This document shows positions 34,635 through 42,200 of a stretch of 64,000 nt of DNA, one piece after another. The notes beneath the pieces were generated by a model. That model searched no databases. It had not been told where the DNA came from and saw nothing but the letters and a program-made list of their open reading frames with translations. Within the stretch, counting starts at the first letter, position 1, and each line of letters begins with the position of its first letter. The DNA is from Lysobacter sp. K5869 (lineage in GTDB: Bacteria; Pseudomonadota; Gammaproteobacteria; Xanthomonadales; Xanthomonadaceae), in NCBI RefSeq assembly GCF_018847975.1, contig NZ_CP072597.1:3635001-3699000 (forward strand). The letters are read 5' to 3'. Made by a program: the position numbers and the translations under genes.

Positions 34635-35351
34635 GGAGCGGACGGACCAAGAGGAAAGGGGGAAGCCGGAAGCCGCGCGGGGCGGCGCGAGGTGGCGTTC
34701 GCGGCCGGCGCCCAAGCATAGACGCTGCCCGGGCGGCGGGCGAACTTTGGCCGCCGCTCAGGGCGGGCGCGGCGCCGGATCCCGACGCGCGTCGCGGCGC
34801 GGACGGGCCGGGCGCATGCGCGGGGGACGCGGCGAGGGCGGGGCGGACGTGCGATTCTGGGCGGCGCGGTTGCCGGCGGCATCGCTCTGCGCCGCGCGGC
34901 GGCGAGCGCTGCGGTTCGGAGGGAGGCGGCCTTGAAGGGCGCGGCGCTGGGACGTGCGGCTTTGAGCGGGGCGGCTTCGAGCGGCGCCGCTTCGGGCCGC
35001 GCCGTTCAACGCGACGCGACGGCTGCGGGCGCGATGCTCGAGCGTATGCCCGTCGAGCGCTTGGATGCGCAGCGCGCGGCCGCGACCAGCGCGAACGCGA
35101 GGCGCAGCGGCGTTCGCCGTGGTCGCGCGCTCCAGGCCGTTACGCTCGTCGCCGGCCCGCGTACGCGCGCCGCCGCCCACGCGAAGGCGCGGCACGGGCA
35201 TAGCGGCGACGGCGAAGCGGGCGGTCATGGGCTGGGCAGGCCTGCGAAGCGATCCGGATCGTGGACAGGGCGTGCATGAAAACGTTTACATGGCAGAATA
35301 GCCCAGGGCGCGGCCGATTGCACCGCCCCGGTCGCACCATCGGGAGAATTC
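34635..35351. other. Divergent intergenic region between zwf and the ABC ATPase
   Basis: About 717 GC-rich bases with open frames of Arg/Ala-dominated composition and no family resemblance. Upstream signals for zwf are not obvious. The LacI-type box at 35277 lies near the right edge, 61 bases before the ATPase start. Confidence 0.55.
35277..35290. promoter_or_regulatory. LacI-type operator upstream of ABC ATPase
   Basis: TGAAAACGTTTACA is identical in all 14 positions to the box at 18136-18149 in front of the LacI gene. This ties the lone ATPase to the permease operon 9 kb away. Confidence 0.75.
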
Positions 35352-36446
35352 ATGGCGAAGGTCAGTCTGCAGCAACTGCGCAAGGTCTATCCGAACGGCT
35401 ACGTCGGCGTCGCCGACGCCAGCTTCGACATCGCCGACGGCGAATTGCTGGTGCTGGTCGGGCCGTCGGGCTGCGGCAAGTCGACCTTGCTGCGGATGAT
35501 CGCCGGGCTGGAAACCATCAGCGCCGGCGAACTGCGCATCGGCGAGCGCCTGGTCAACGAGGTGCCGCCGAAAGACCGCGACATCGCCATGGTGTTCCAA
35601 AGCTACGCACTGTACCCGCACATGACCGTGGCCGAGAACCTCGGCTTCGGCCTCAAGCTGCGCGGCCTGAGCAAGGCCGAGATCGCCCGGCAGGTGAGCG
35701 AAGCGGCGGCGATGCTGGAACTGGAGCCGTTGTTGGACCGCAAGCCCGCCGCGCTGTCCGGCGGCCAGCGCCAGCGTGTGGCGCTGGGCCGCGCGCTGGT
35801 GCGCAAGGCGCAGGTGTTCCTGCTCGACGAACCCTTGTCCAACCTCGACGCCAAGCTGCGCATGACCATGCGCGTGGAGATCGCGCGGCTGCACCGCCAG
35901 CTCGGCACGACCATGGTCTACGTCACCCACGATCAGGTCGAGGCGATGACGCTGGGCCACCGCATCGTGGTGATGAAGGACGGCAAGATCCAGCAGATCG
36001 ACACGCCGATGGCGCTCTACAACCGGCCGGTCAATCTGTTCGTGGCGACCTTCCTCGGCAGCCCGAAGATGAACATCTTGTGGGGGCCGCTGATCGAACG
36101 CGACGGCGGCCTGCATCTGAAGATCGGCGAAGGCGTCGAGCTGCGCCTGCGGCCGCCGGGCGAGTTGCTGGAGAAAGTGCGCGGCTACGTCGGCCGCGAG
36201 CTCATGATCGGTTTGCGCCCGGAGGACATGCATCTGGCCGAAGCCGGGCCGGACACGTTGCCGGCCAAGGTCGAAGTGGTCGAGCCGGTCGGCAACGAGG
36301 CCTTCCTCAATCTGGGCTGCGGCGGCTGCGATCTGGTCGTGCGCTTGCCGCCGTTCCACCTGCCGCAGGCCGGCGATACGGTGCATTTGTCGTATGCGGC
36401 CGAGCGCATGCACTTCTTCGACCGCGAGAGCGAGTTGCGGTTGTGA
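35352..36446 (+). CDS. ABC sugar transporter ATPase, MalK/UgpC/MsmX type
   Basis: The 364-residue ATPase has Walker A GPSGCGKST (about residues 38-46), Q-loop MVFQSYALYPHMTV, signature LSGGQRQRVALGRALV, Walker B VFLLDEPLSNLDAKLR, and switch VTHDQVEAM. A C-terminal TOBE-like regulatory domain follows (IGLRPEDMHL). This is the class that energises oligosaccharide importers, often one ATPase for several permease sets. No permease is adjacent, and the only permease pair in the window (25642-27353) has no ATPase, so they most likely work together. The shared LacI-type box supports this. Confidence 0.94.
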   Translation: MAKVSLQQLRKVYPNGYVGVADASFDIADGELLVLVGPSGCGKSTLLRMIAGLETISAGELRIGERLVNEVPPKDRDIAMVFQSYALYPHMTVAENLGFGLKLRGLSKAEIARQVSEAAAMLELEPLLDRKPAALSGGQRQRVALGRALVRKAQVFLLDEPLSNLDAKLRMTMRVEIARLHRQLGTTMVYVTHDQVEAMTLGHRIVVMKDGKIQQIDTPMALYNRPVNLFVATFLGSPKMNILWGPLIERDGGLHLKIGEGVELRLRPPGELLEKVRGYVGRELMIGLRPEDMHLAEAGPDTLPAKVEVVEPVGNEAFLNLGCGGCDLVVRLPPFHLPQAGDTVHLSYAAERMHFFDRESELRL

Positions 36447-36893
36447 GGGCGCTGCGGGGGAGGGGGCGTTAAGAGCAAAATGGATTCCGGCTTTCGCCGG
36501 AATGACGGTGGAAAATCCGCTGGAATGACGATGGAAGATTCGCCGGAATGACGGTGGAAGTTTCGCTGGAATGACGATGGAAGATTCGTCGGAATGGCGG
36601 CGAACGAAGCGAAGGTCGAAAAGCCGATTTCGCCGTTTACGCCCCGTCATTCCGGCGAAAGCCGGAATCCATTTTGCTCTTGCCTGTTGCGCGGCCCGCC
36701 ACGCCCTGGCTAAGCCTCCACCGTCTCCATAATGACGGTGGAAGTTTCGGTGGAATGACGGCGGAAGATTCGCTGGAATGACGGCGAACGAAGCGAAGGT
36801 CGAAAAGCCGATTTCGCCGTTTACGCCCCGTCATTCCGGCGAAAGCCGGAATCCATTTTGCTCTTGCCTGTTGCGCGGCCCTCCACGCCCTAG
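36447..36893. repeat. Tandem 23-bp array and 184-bp tandem duplication built on family B
   Basis: A family B half-dyad at 36476-36510 leads into five 23-bp units (36497-36611; unit 2: CTGGAATGACGATGGAAGAT plus TCG). Then 36547-36730 is repeated as 36731-36914 at a constant offset of 184 bases. Each copy carries a family B arm and the sequence CTAAGCCTCCACCGTCTCCA; in the second copy this is the 3' end of the TetR gene, and in the first it is a detached duplicate at 36710-36729. No separate gene. Confidence 0.8.
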
Positions 36894-37682
36894 CTAAGCC
36901 TCCACCGTCTCCACCGCCCAAGGCGGCAACACTCCCGCCGGCTTGCCCGCGTTCACCGCCTGCGCATCCGCCGCGGCCGCCGCCGCGTCGGCCAGCGACA
37001 CCACCCGCTCGACTTGAGCGATCTGTTCGCGGTCGCCGAACGGCGCGGTCAGCGTCGGCGAGATCAGGCTGATCAGCCGCGCCAGCATCAGCGCGTCGCT
37101 GACTTTTTCGCCCAGGCACAAGGACGCGATCAGCTCGTCGAGATTCTCCCCCGCCAACACCCCCGACAGCGCCTTCAGGCACAAATGCAGGCGCATGCCC
37201 AATTCGTTGCGCGACACCTGCGGCAGCGCCCGCGCGAAGGCCTCGAAGAAGCGCCCGAAGATCGGTTCGTAATGCTCGCGCAAGTAATTGCGCACGAACG
37301 GCGAGGGATCGCTGTAGACCCGGCCGAGCAAGCGCACGAAGCCGCTGCCGTCCTCGCTGGCGCGGCTCATGCGCAGCGCCGGCACGAACAGCGCGCTGAG
37401 CACCGCCGACGCGTCCAGGCCGGCGTCGCCGTATTGGCGTTCGCACACCGCGAGCAAGCGCAGGCGCTCCTGGTTGAGCCGGTCCAGGCGCGCGTGCAGC
37501 AGCGCCTGCATCAGGCCTTCCTTGCCGCCGAAGTGGTAGTTCACCGCGGCCAGATTGGTGCCGGCCAGGGTGGTGATCTGGCGCAGCGACATGGCCTCGT
37601 AGCCATGTTCGACGAACAGCGATTCGGCGGCTTCCAGCAGCCGCGCCTTGGTGTGGCCGGCATTGAGAATAGGCTTGCTCAT
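36894..37682 (-). CDS. TetR-family regulator, PsrA/CerR-like
   Basis: The 262-residue protein has an N-terminal helix-turn-helix (KARLLEAAESLFVEHGYEAM, RQITTLAGTNLAAVNYHFGG, about residues 12-55). The NLAAVNYHFGGKEGL stretch is typical of the subgroup with PsrA and CerR, whose best-known members sense long-chain fatty acids. The C-terminal ligand domain is long, with a Ala-rich tail. No divergently transcribed target is close, so its regulon is unknown. Its last codons lie inside the second copy of the 184-bp duplication, so the gene's C-terminus has been touched by repeat expansion without loss of the frame. Confidence 0.88.
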   Translation of the reverse strand: MSKPILNAGHTKARLLEAAESLFVEHGYEAMSLRQITTLAGTNLAAVNYHFGGKEGLMQALLHARLDRLNQERLRLLAVCERQYGDAGLDASAVLSALFVPALRMSRASEDGSGFVRLLGRVYSDPSPFVRNYLREHYEPIFGRFFEAFARALPQVSRNELGMRLHLCLKALSGVLAGENLDELIASLCLGEKVSDALMLARLISLISPTLTAPFGDREQIAQVERVVSLADAAAAAADAQAVNAGKPAGVLPPWAVETVEA

Positions 37683-38142
37683 TCAACGGCTTGCGCCGGA
37701 CCTCCGAAGTGGGCTGCGAACGTTTCTTGCGACGCCGAGCGGGTTTTCTTGCACACGCGCCGCGGCGAATCACGCTGCGTCGCAATATGGCATGAGTTCG
37801 ATGGCGGTCGCAGTTTTGCCGTGAGCGTGCCTGCGCCGCGGCGGCGCCCGGCTTTGCCGAACGCGGCGATCCCGCCGTCGCGGTCGCCGGCGCTTCGCCG
37901 CCGCGCGGCCGCCGCGAGCCGCATCGGCAGCGTGCGCGGGCCGCGCGCGCGTCCGCGTTGGTTGCCCGGCGTTGCCGTCCGCAAGCGCGCCGATCGCCGC
38001 AGATGTGTTGAGTCTTGCCGCCGATTGCGTGCAAACTGAAGCCGAGTGTTCCGGCGGCACTCGATCGCGGCGCGGAGGGGAGTCCGCGCCGTGGCCGCAT
38101 CGAACCGGCGAAGGCCGGGGCCGGAACCTTTGGAGGGACCCG
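37683..38142. other. Divergent intergenic region between tetR and lipoprotein gene
   Basis: About 460 GC-rich bases. Frames cross it on both strands but with unnatural composition and no family match. It should contain promoters for both flanking genes; I see no clear operator or RNA gene. Confidence 0.5.
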
Positions 38143-38814
38143 ATGGACAAACCGTCCGCGCCCGGCCGCCGTCCGGCGCCGCCGCCCCACCGGGGGCGCG
38201 CGCGCCGCGTCCGCGCCGTGGCCGCGCTGCTTGCCCTATTCGCCGCAACAGGATGTCAAACCGCCATGTCCAGCTCCGTTCCCGATTCCGCCGCCGCCTC
38301 CGATCCGGCCGCCGGCGCGCAGGCCGTCACCACCGCGCAATGGCCGCTGCGCTTCCAGCGCCATCGCTTCGGCGGTTTCTGCTTCGACACCTGGGGCTGC
38401 AGCATCGTCTACAACGGCTTCCCGCACGGCCAGGAAGATCCCGAGCGCGCAAGCGCGTCGGCTGCCTCGTTCGGCGACGCCTACCCGCGGCGGATGAAGG
38501 CCGCGCAGCTGGACATCGCCAATTTCCCCGCGCCCGCCGAAGTGACCTGGCGCGCCAAGGACAAGAGCGAGCACCGCGTGCGCATCGACATCGCCGCGCT
38601 GTTCGCCGACGGCCTGATCCGCCACGAGGTCGCGCGCGAGGACGTGGCCGAAGGCGTGAGCCTCAACGACCCGGAAATCATTCTGGAAGTGAACGACCGC
38701 ACCATCAACGTCTACATGCGCTGCATGATCCCGTTGAAGCGGCCGCAGGATCCGGCCAACCCGAACAGCGACTTCCGCGCCGATCTGGTGCGGGTGTACT
38801 CGAAGACGTACTGA
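38143..38814 (+). CDS. Lipoprotein, candidate immunity partner of the DUF2235 lipase
   Basis: The 223-residue protein has a GGAGGG site before its ATG and a long basic lipoprotein signal with lipobox AATGC (Cys38). The mature domain includes FGGFCFDTWGCSIVYNGFP, PAEVTWRAKDKSEHRVRIDI, DPEIILEVNDRTINVYMRCM and a C-terminal LVRVYSKTY. I recognise no enzyme motif. It precedes the DUF2235 gene by 122 bases. In T6SS Tle1-type phospholipase loci, periplasmic lipoproteins next to the lipase act as immunity proteins, and a similar role is inferred here from position and localisation. A structural lipoprotein with another function cannot be excluded. Confidence 0.75.
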   Translation: MDKPSAPGRRPAPPPHRGRARRVRAVAALLALFAATGCQTAMSSSVPDSAAASDPAAGAQAVTTAQWPLRFQRHRFGGFCFDTWGCSIVYNGFPHGQEDPERASASAASFGDAYPRRMKAAQLDIANFPAPAEVTWRAKDKSEHRVRIDIAALFADGLIRHEVAREDVAEGVSLNDPEIILEVNDRTINVYMRCMIPLKRPQDPANPNSDFRADLVRVYSKTY

Positions 38815-38936
38815 GCGCCGCGCGCGGAGTCCCAGCGCGCATCTGCCCGCGGCGCAGCCTCGCCGCGATCTAGCCGAAGCCGGCCGCCCGCGGGCGCCGC
38901 GCGGCACCGCAAGCCAAGAATCAAGGAGAGTTCGCG

Positions 38937-40379
38937 ATGGGCGGTGGCAAGAATCCCGACGGGGTAAAGACCTATCCGGCCGACCAGCACGACCTGGACA
39001 GCTACGTCCAGGCCAGCGCGGCGCTGTCGCAGCTGCAATCGCCCAAGCTGCTGGATTCGCAGGACCCGCACACGCGCCTGTACGTGGCTTGCTTCGACGG
39101 CACCGGCAACAGCATCCACGGCACCGATCCCAAGAACCACACCAACGTCGCCGAGGTGGCCAAGCAGTTGCAAAGCGGACTGCACGACAACATCGCGGTG
39201 GGGTACGTCGAAGGGCCGGGCACGCAATCCAACAAGCTCGAGCGCGGCTGGGACATGGTCACCGGCGCCAGCTTCGATCCGCGCCTGGAGAAGATGTACG
39301 CGCAGTTCATCGAACAGGCCAAGGAGTGGAAGCGCGAAGACCCCGACGCCAAGATCCGCGTCGCCGGCATCGGCTTCAGCCGCGGCGCCGAGCAGGAGGC
39401 CGCGTTCGCGCGGCTGGTCGACGAGCGCGGCATCCAGGATCCGGCCGGCGCGGTCTACGTCAAGGACAAGGCCGGCAACATCGTCGCGCCGCCGACCTAC
39501 CGCAACGCGCCGCTGCAGGACCCGGCGGTGGAGAAGGTGCCGCAGGCGGTCGGCCTGTTCGATCCGGTCGGCACCGGCGAGCCGCGCAAGCACGACCGGC
39601 GCTTGCCGCCGTCGGTGATGTCGGCGTTCCAGATCACCGCCGAGGACGAGCGCCGCGACCAGTTCAAGTCCACCAGCATCCTGCGCGAGGGCGCCAGCGA
39701 GAACGACCGCTTCCTCAACGTCACCGTCGGCGGCGCGCACAGCAACGTCGGCGGCAGCTACGAGCTCAACGGGCTGTCGATCCGCAGCGGCAATTTGATG
39801 GTGGACTACCTCAACAGCCTCAGCGACAAGCCGTACCTGGACAAGCGCCCGGAGCCGAACGACCCCAAGCTCAACGTCGTGCACCGCTCGGATCAGCCGT
39901 TCTATTACACCTCCTTCGGTTTCCGCGACGGCGAGCGCGACCGGGTCGAGACGGTCGCGAGCAAGGAGCAGGTGCGGCGCCACACGGTCGCCGATCCGAA
40001 CCACAAGGAACCGATCGACGAGCGCATGAGCGCGGGCTTCGAGCGCCGCCCGGTGCCGATCGGGCCGGTGCCGCCGGGCCGGGAGGCGTCGATCGCGGTC
40101 GGCGGCCAAACCGCGGGCGGCGGCGACATCGACCGCACCTTCGCGCGCCTGGTCGACGCCGCGCGCAACCGCGACGAGGGCGCGTTCCGCGCGGCCACGC
40201 GCGAGCACGCGCAGGATCCCGACACCCAGCAGCGCTGGCAGGCCGGGCGCGAGCGCTATCAGCAACTCAACGACGCGCAAGCGCCGGCGCAGGCGCAGCC
40301 CGATGCGCAGCGCTTGCCGATGCCGCCGCCGCAGGCGGACGGCCCGAACCATTCTTCGCCGCGGGCGCCGGGTTTGTAA
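38937..40379 (+). CDS. DUF2235 alpha/beta-hydrolase (Tle1-like phospholipase candidate)
   Basis: The 480-residue protein has a CAAGGAGAG site before its ATG. It shows the DUF2235 opening motif CFDGTGNSIHG (about residues 52-62) and the nucleophile elbow GFSRG (Ser148), followed by AVGLFDPVGTGEP and VGGAHSNVGGSYE. DUF2235 is the catalytic domain of Tle1 antibacterial phospholipases of type VI systems and of some T4SS substrates. The C-terminal 110 residues are polar and end in a Pro/Gln-rich tail; no XVIPCD, PAAR or VgrG part is visible, so the delivery route is open. It is flanked by a lipoprotein gene and overlaps the next membrane-protein gene by one stop-start base set. Confidence 0.85.
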   Translation: MGGGKNPDGVKTYPADQHDLDSYVQASAALSQLQSPKLLDSQDPHTRLYVACFDGTGNSIHGTDPKNHTNVAEVAKQLQSGLHDNIAVGYVEGPGTQSNKLERGWDMVTGASFDPRLEKMYAQFIEQAKEWKREDPDAKIRVAGIGFSRGAEQEAAFARLVDERGIQDPAGAVYVKDKAGNIVAPPTYRNAPLQDPAVEKVPQAVGLFDPVGTGEPRKHDRRLPPSVMSAFQITAEDERRDQFKSTSILREGASENDRFLNVTVGGAHSNVGGSYELNGLSIRSGNLMVDYLNSLSDKPYLDKRPEPNDPKLNVVHRSDQPFYYTSFGFRDGERDRVETVASKEQVRRHTVADPNHKEPIDERMSAGFERRPVPIGPVPPGREASIAVGGQTAGGGDIDRTFARLVDAARNRDEGAFRAATREHAQDPDTQQRWQAGRERYQQLNDAQAPAQAQPDAQRLPMPPPQADGPNHSSPRAPGL

Positions 40380-40990
40380 TGAGCGAGCAACGATTCCACG
40401 CAGAGGCGACCTCGACCGTGCAGGACGCGCAAGAACTCAAGCGACTGGCCGCCGATCTGGCGGTGTTCGCGCAACACCTGCAAGAGCAGAACGAACGCGC
40501 CGTGCAGCACGTCGACCGCAGCGCCGACGAACTGCACCGCGCCGCGCTGGGCATGGGCGCCGGCGCGCAGGAACTGGCCCAGCAGTTGATCGGCGTGGTC
40601 CAGAATCAGGCCCACGAAGCCATCGGCCGCGGCGTCGAGCAGGCCTTCGGCGGCGCCGGCGCGCAGCTGCGCGAGAGCGTCGAGGCGACCCAGCGCGCGG
40701 CCAAGGCGCTGGAAGACCAGCGCAAGGCGCTGGAGCGCTCGCAGCAGATCCTGATCTACAAGGCGGTGCTGGCCTTGCTGGTGGGCTCGATCCTCGCGGT
40801 CGGCGGCGCCTGGTTCTACATCCAGAAGTCTATGCGCGAGATCCAGCGCGCCGAATTCGCCCGCGACATCGTCGAGGCCACCCGCAACGGCACCTTGACC
40901 CGGTGCGACGGCGCGTTGTGCGCGCGCGCCGGCAGCAAGCGGGTGGGGCCGAAGGGCGAGTACGTGCTGCTGGAAGAGCCGAAAAAGTAA
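40379..40990 (+). CDS. Membrane-anchored coiled-coil protein downstream of DUF2235 gene
   Basis: The 203-residue protein starts on the last base of the preceding stop codon (TAATG), so it is translationally coupled to the lipase. Residues 10-125 are a long Ala/Gln/Glu-rich coiled coil; a single membrane segment follows at about 127-148 (LALLVGSILAVGGAWFYI). The last 50 residues contain two Cys in TRCDGALCARAGS and end VLLEEPKK. No known family is recognised. Coupling suggests a job with the lipase: chaperone, anchor or additional immunity protein. This is inference from gene order. Confidence 0.8.
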   Translation: MSEQRFHAEATSTVQDAQELKRLAADLAVFAQHLQEQNERAVQHVDRSADELHRAALGMGAGAQELAQQLIGVVQNQAHEAIGRGVEQAFGGAGAQLRESVEATQRAAKALEDQRKALERSQQILIYKAVLALLVGSILAVGGAWFYIQKSMREIQRAEFARDIVEATRNGTLTRCDGALCARAGSKRVGPKGEYVLLEEPKK

Positions 40991-41001
40991 GGGACGCTTC
41001 C

Positions 41002-41099
41002 TGTAGGAGCGGCGTAAGCCGCGACCGCGACACCTTAGCTACGACGACGGTTTCGGCGTAGTTGCGTTGTCGCGGTCGCGGCTCGCGCCGCTCCTACAG
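41002..41099. repeat. Intergenic dyad, family A
   Basis: TGTAGGAGCGGCGTAAGCCG faces GGCTCGCGCCGCTCCTACAG across about 50 bases, just after the coiled-coil gene. Confidence 0.85.
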
Positions 41100-41156
41100 G
41101 GCTAAACCGCCACAGCGCGCTCGCCGGGGGCGCGTGAGCTGCGCTAGTCTGCCGCG

Positions 41157-42188
41157 ATGAACGACCCCGCCACGATCCTCATCACCGGCGGCAGCGGCTT
41201 CCTCGGCAGCCGCTGCATCGCCCAGGCCCTGGCCGCCGGCCATCGCGTGCGCGCGAGCGTGCGCGACCTCGCGCGCGAGCCGCAGCTGCGCGCCGCGCTG
41301 GCGCGCGCCGGCGTGGACGCGGGCGAGCGGCTCAGCCTGCGCGTCGCCGATCTGCGCCGCGACGAGGGCTGGGCGCAGGCCGCGCAGGGTTGCGATTACG
41401 CGCTGCACGTGGCGTCGCCGTTTCCCGCCGACATCCCGCGCGACCCCAACGAACTGATCGCGCCGGCGCGCGAGGGCACGCTGCGGGTGCTGCGCGCCGC
41501 GCGCGACGCCGGTCTGCGCCGGGTCGTGCTGACCTCGTCGTTCGCCGCGGTCGGTTACGGCCACCCGCCGCGCGCGCAGCCGTTCGACGAAAGCGTGTGG
41601 AGCGACACCGCCGCGCCGCTGGCGCCGTACGTCCAATCCAAGACCCTGGCCGAACGCGCGGCCTGGGATTTCATCGAGCGCGAGGGCGGCGCGCTGGAAC
41701 TGGCCGCGGTCAATCCGGTCGGCATCTTCGGGCCGGTGCTCAGCGACGATTACGCGACCTCGATCCTGCTGGTGAAGCGCCTGCTCGACGGCGCGCTGCC
41801 GGGCGCGCCGAAGCTGTACTTCGGCGTGGTCGACGTGCGCGACGTGGCCGACCTGCACCTGCGCGCGATGACCGACCCGGCCGCACGCGGCCAGCGCTTC
41901 CTCGCCACCGCCGGCGATTTCCTCAGCGTCAGCGACATCGCCGCAACTTTGCGCCGGCACTTGGGCGCAGCCGCGCGGCGGGTGCCGTCGCGGCAGTTGC
42001 CGAACTGGGTGGTGCGGCTGGCGGCGCTGGCCGATCCGGCGGTGCGGCAGATCCTGCCGGACCTGGGCAAGTTCAAGAACGCCAGCAACGCCAAGGCGCG
42101 GCGTGTGCTCGGCTGGAATCCGCGCAGCGCCGAGGAGGCGCTGGTGGCGACGGCGCAGAGCCTGATCGAGTTGGGCCTGGTGCGTTAA
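41157..42188 (+). CDS. NAD(P)-dependent epimerase/dehydratase, dihydroflavonol-reductase-like
   Basis: The 343-residue extended short-chain dehydrogenase has the N-terminal nucleotide motif ILITGGSGFLGSRCIAQA (GxxGxxG, about residues 7-20), VLTSSFAAVGYG (Ser), and the catalytic YVQSKTLAERAAWDF (Tyr-x-x-x-Lys). PVGIFGPVLSDDYATSILLV fits the dihydroflavonol 4-reductase/aldehyde reductase subgroup that reduces carbonyls with NADPH. Substrate is unknown. It starts 58 bases after a family A dyad and converges on the TerD-domain gene (12-base gap). No operon partner. Confidence 0.87.
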   Translation: MNDPATILITGGSGFLGSRCIAQALAAGHRVRASVRDLAREPQLRAALARAGVDAGERLSLRVADLRRDEGWAQAAQGCDYALHVASPFPADIPRDPNELIAPAREGTLRVLRAARDAGLRRVVLTSSFAAVGYGHPPRAQPFDESVWSDTAAPLAPYVQSKTLAERAAWDFIEREGGALELAAVNPVGIFGPVLSDDYATSILLVKRLLDGALPGAPKLYFGVVDVRDVADLHLRAMTDPAARGQRFLATAGDFLSVSDIAATLRRHLGAAARRVPSRQLPNWVVRLAALADPAVRQILPDLGKFKNASNAKARRVLGWNPRSAEEALVATAQSLIELGLVR

Positions 42189-42200
42189 GGCGCGGGCCGA

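Noticed and set aside
34932..35279. Plus-strand open frame between zwf and the ABC ATPase
   Set aside because: Arg/Ala-dominated composition, no family match, and it overlaps the operator region; typical high-GC spurious frame.
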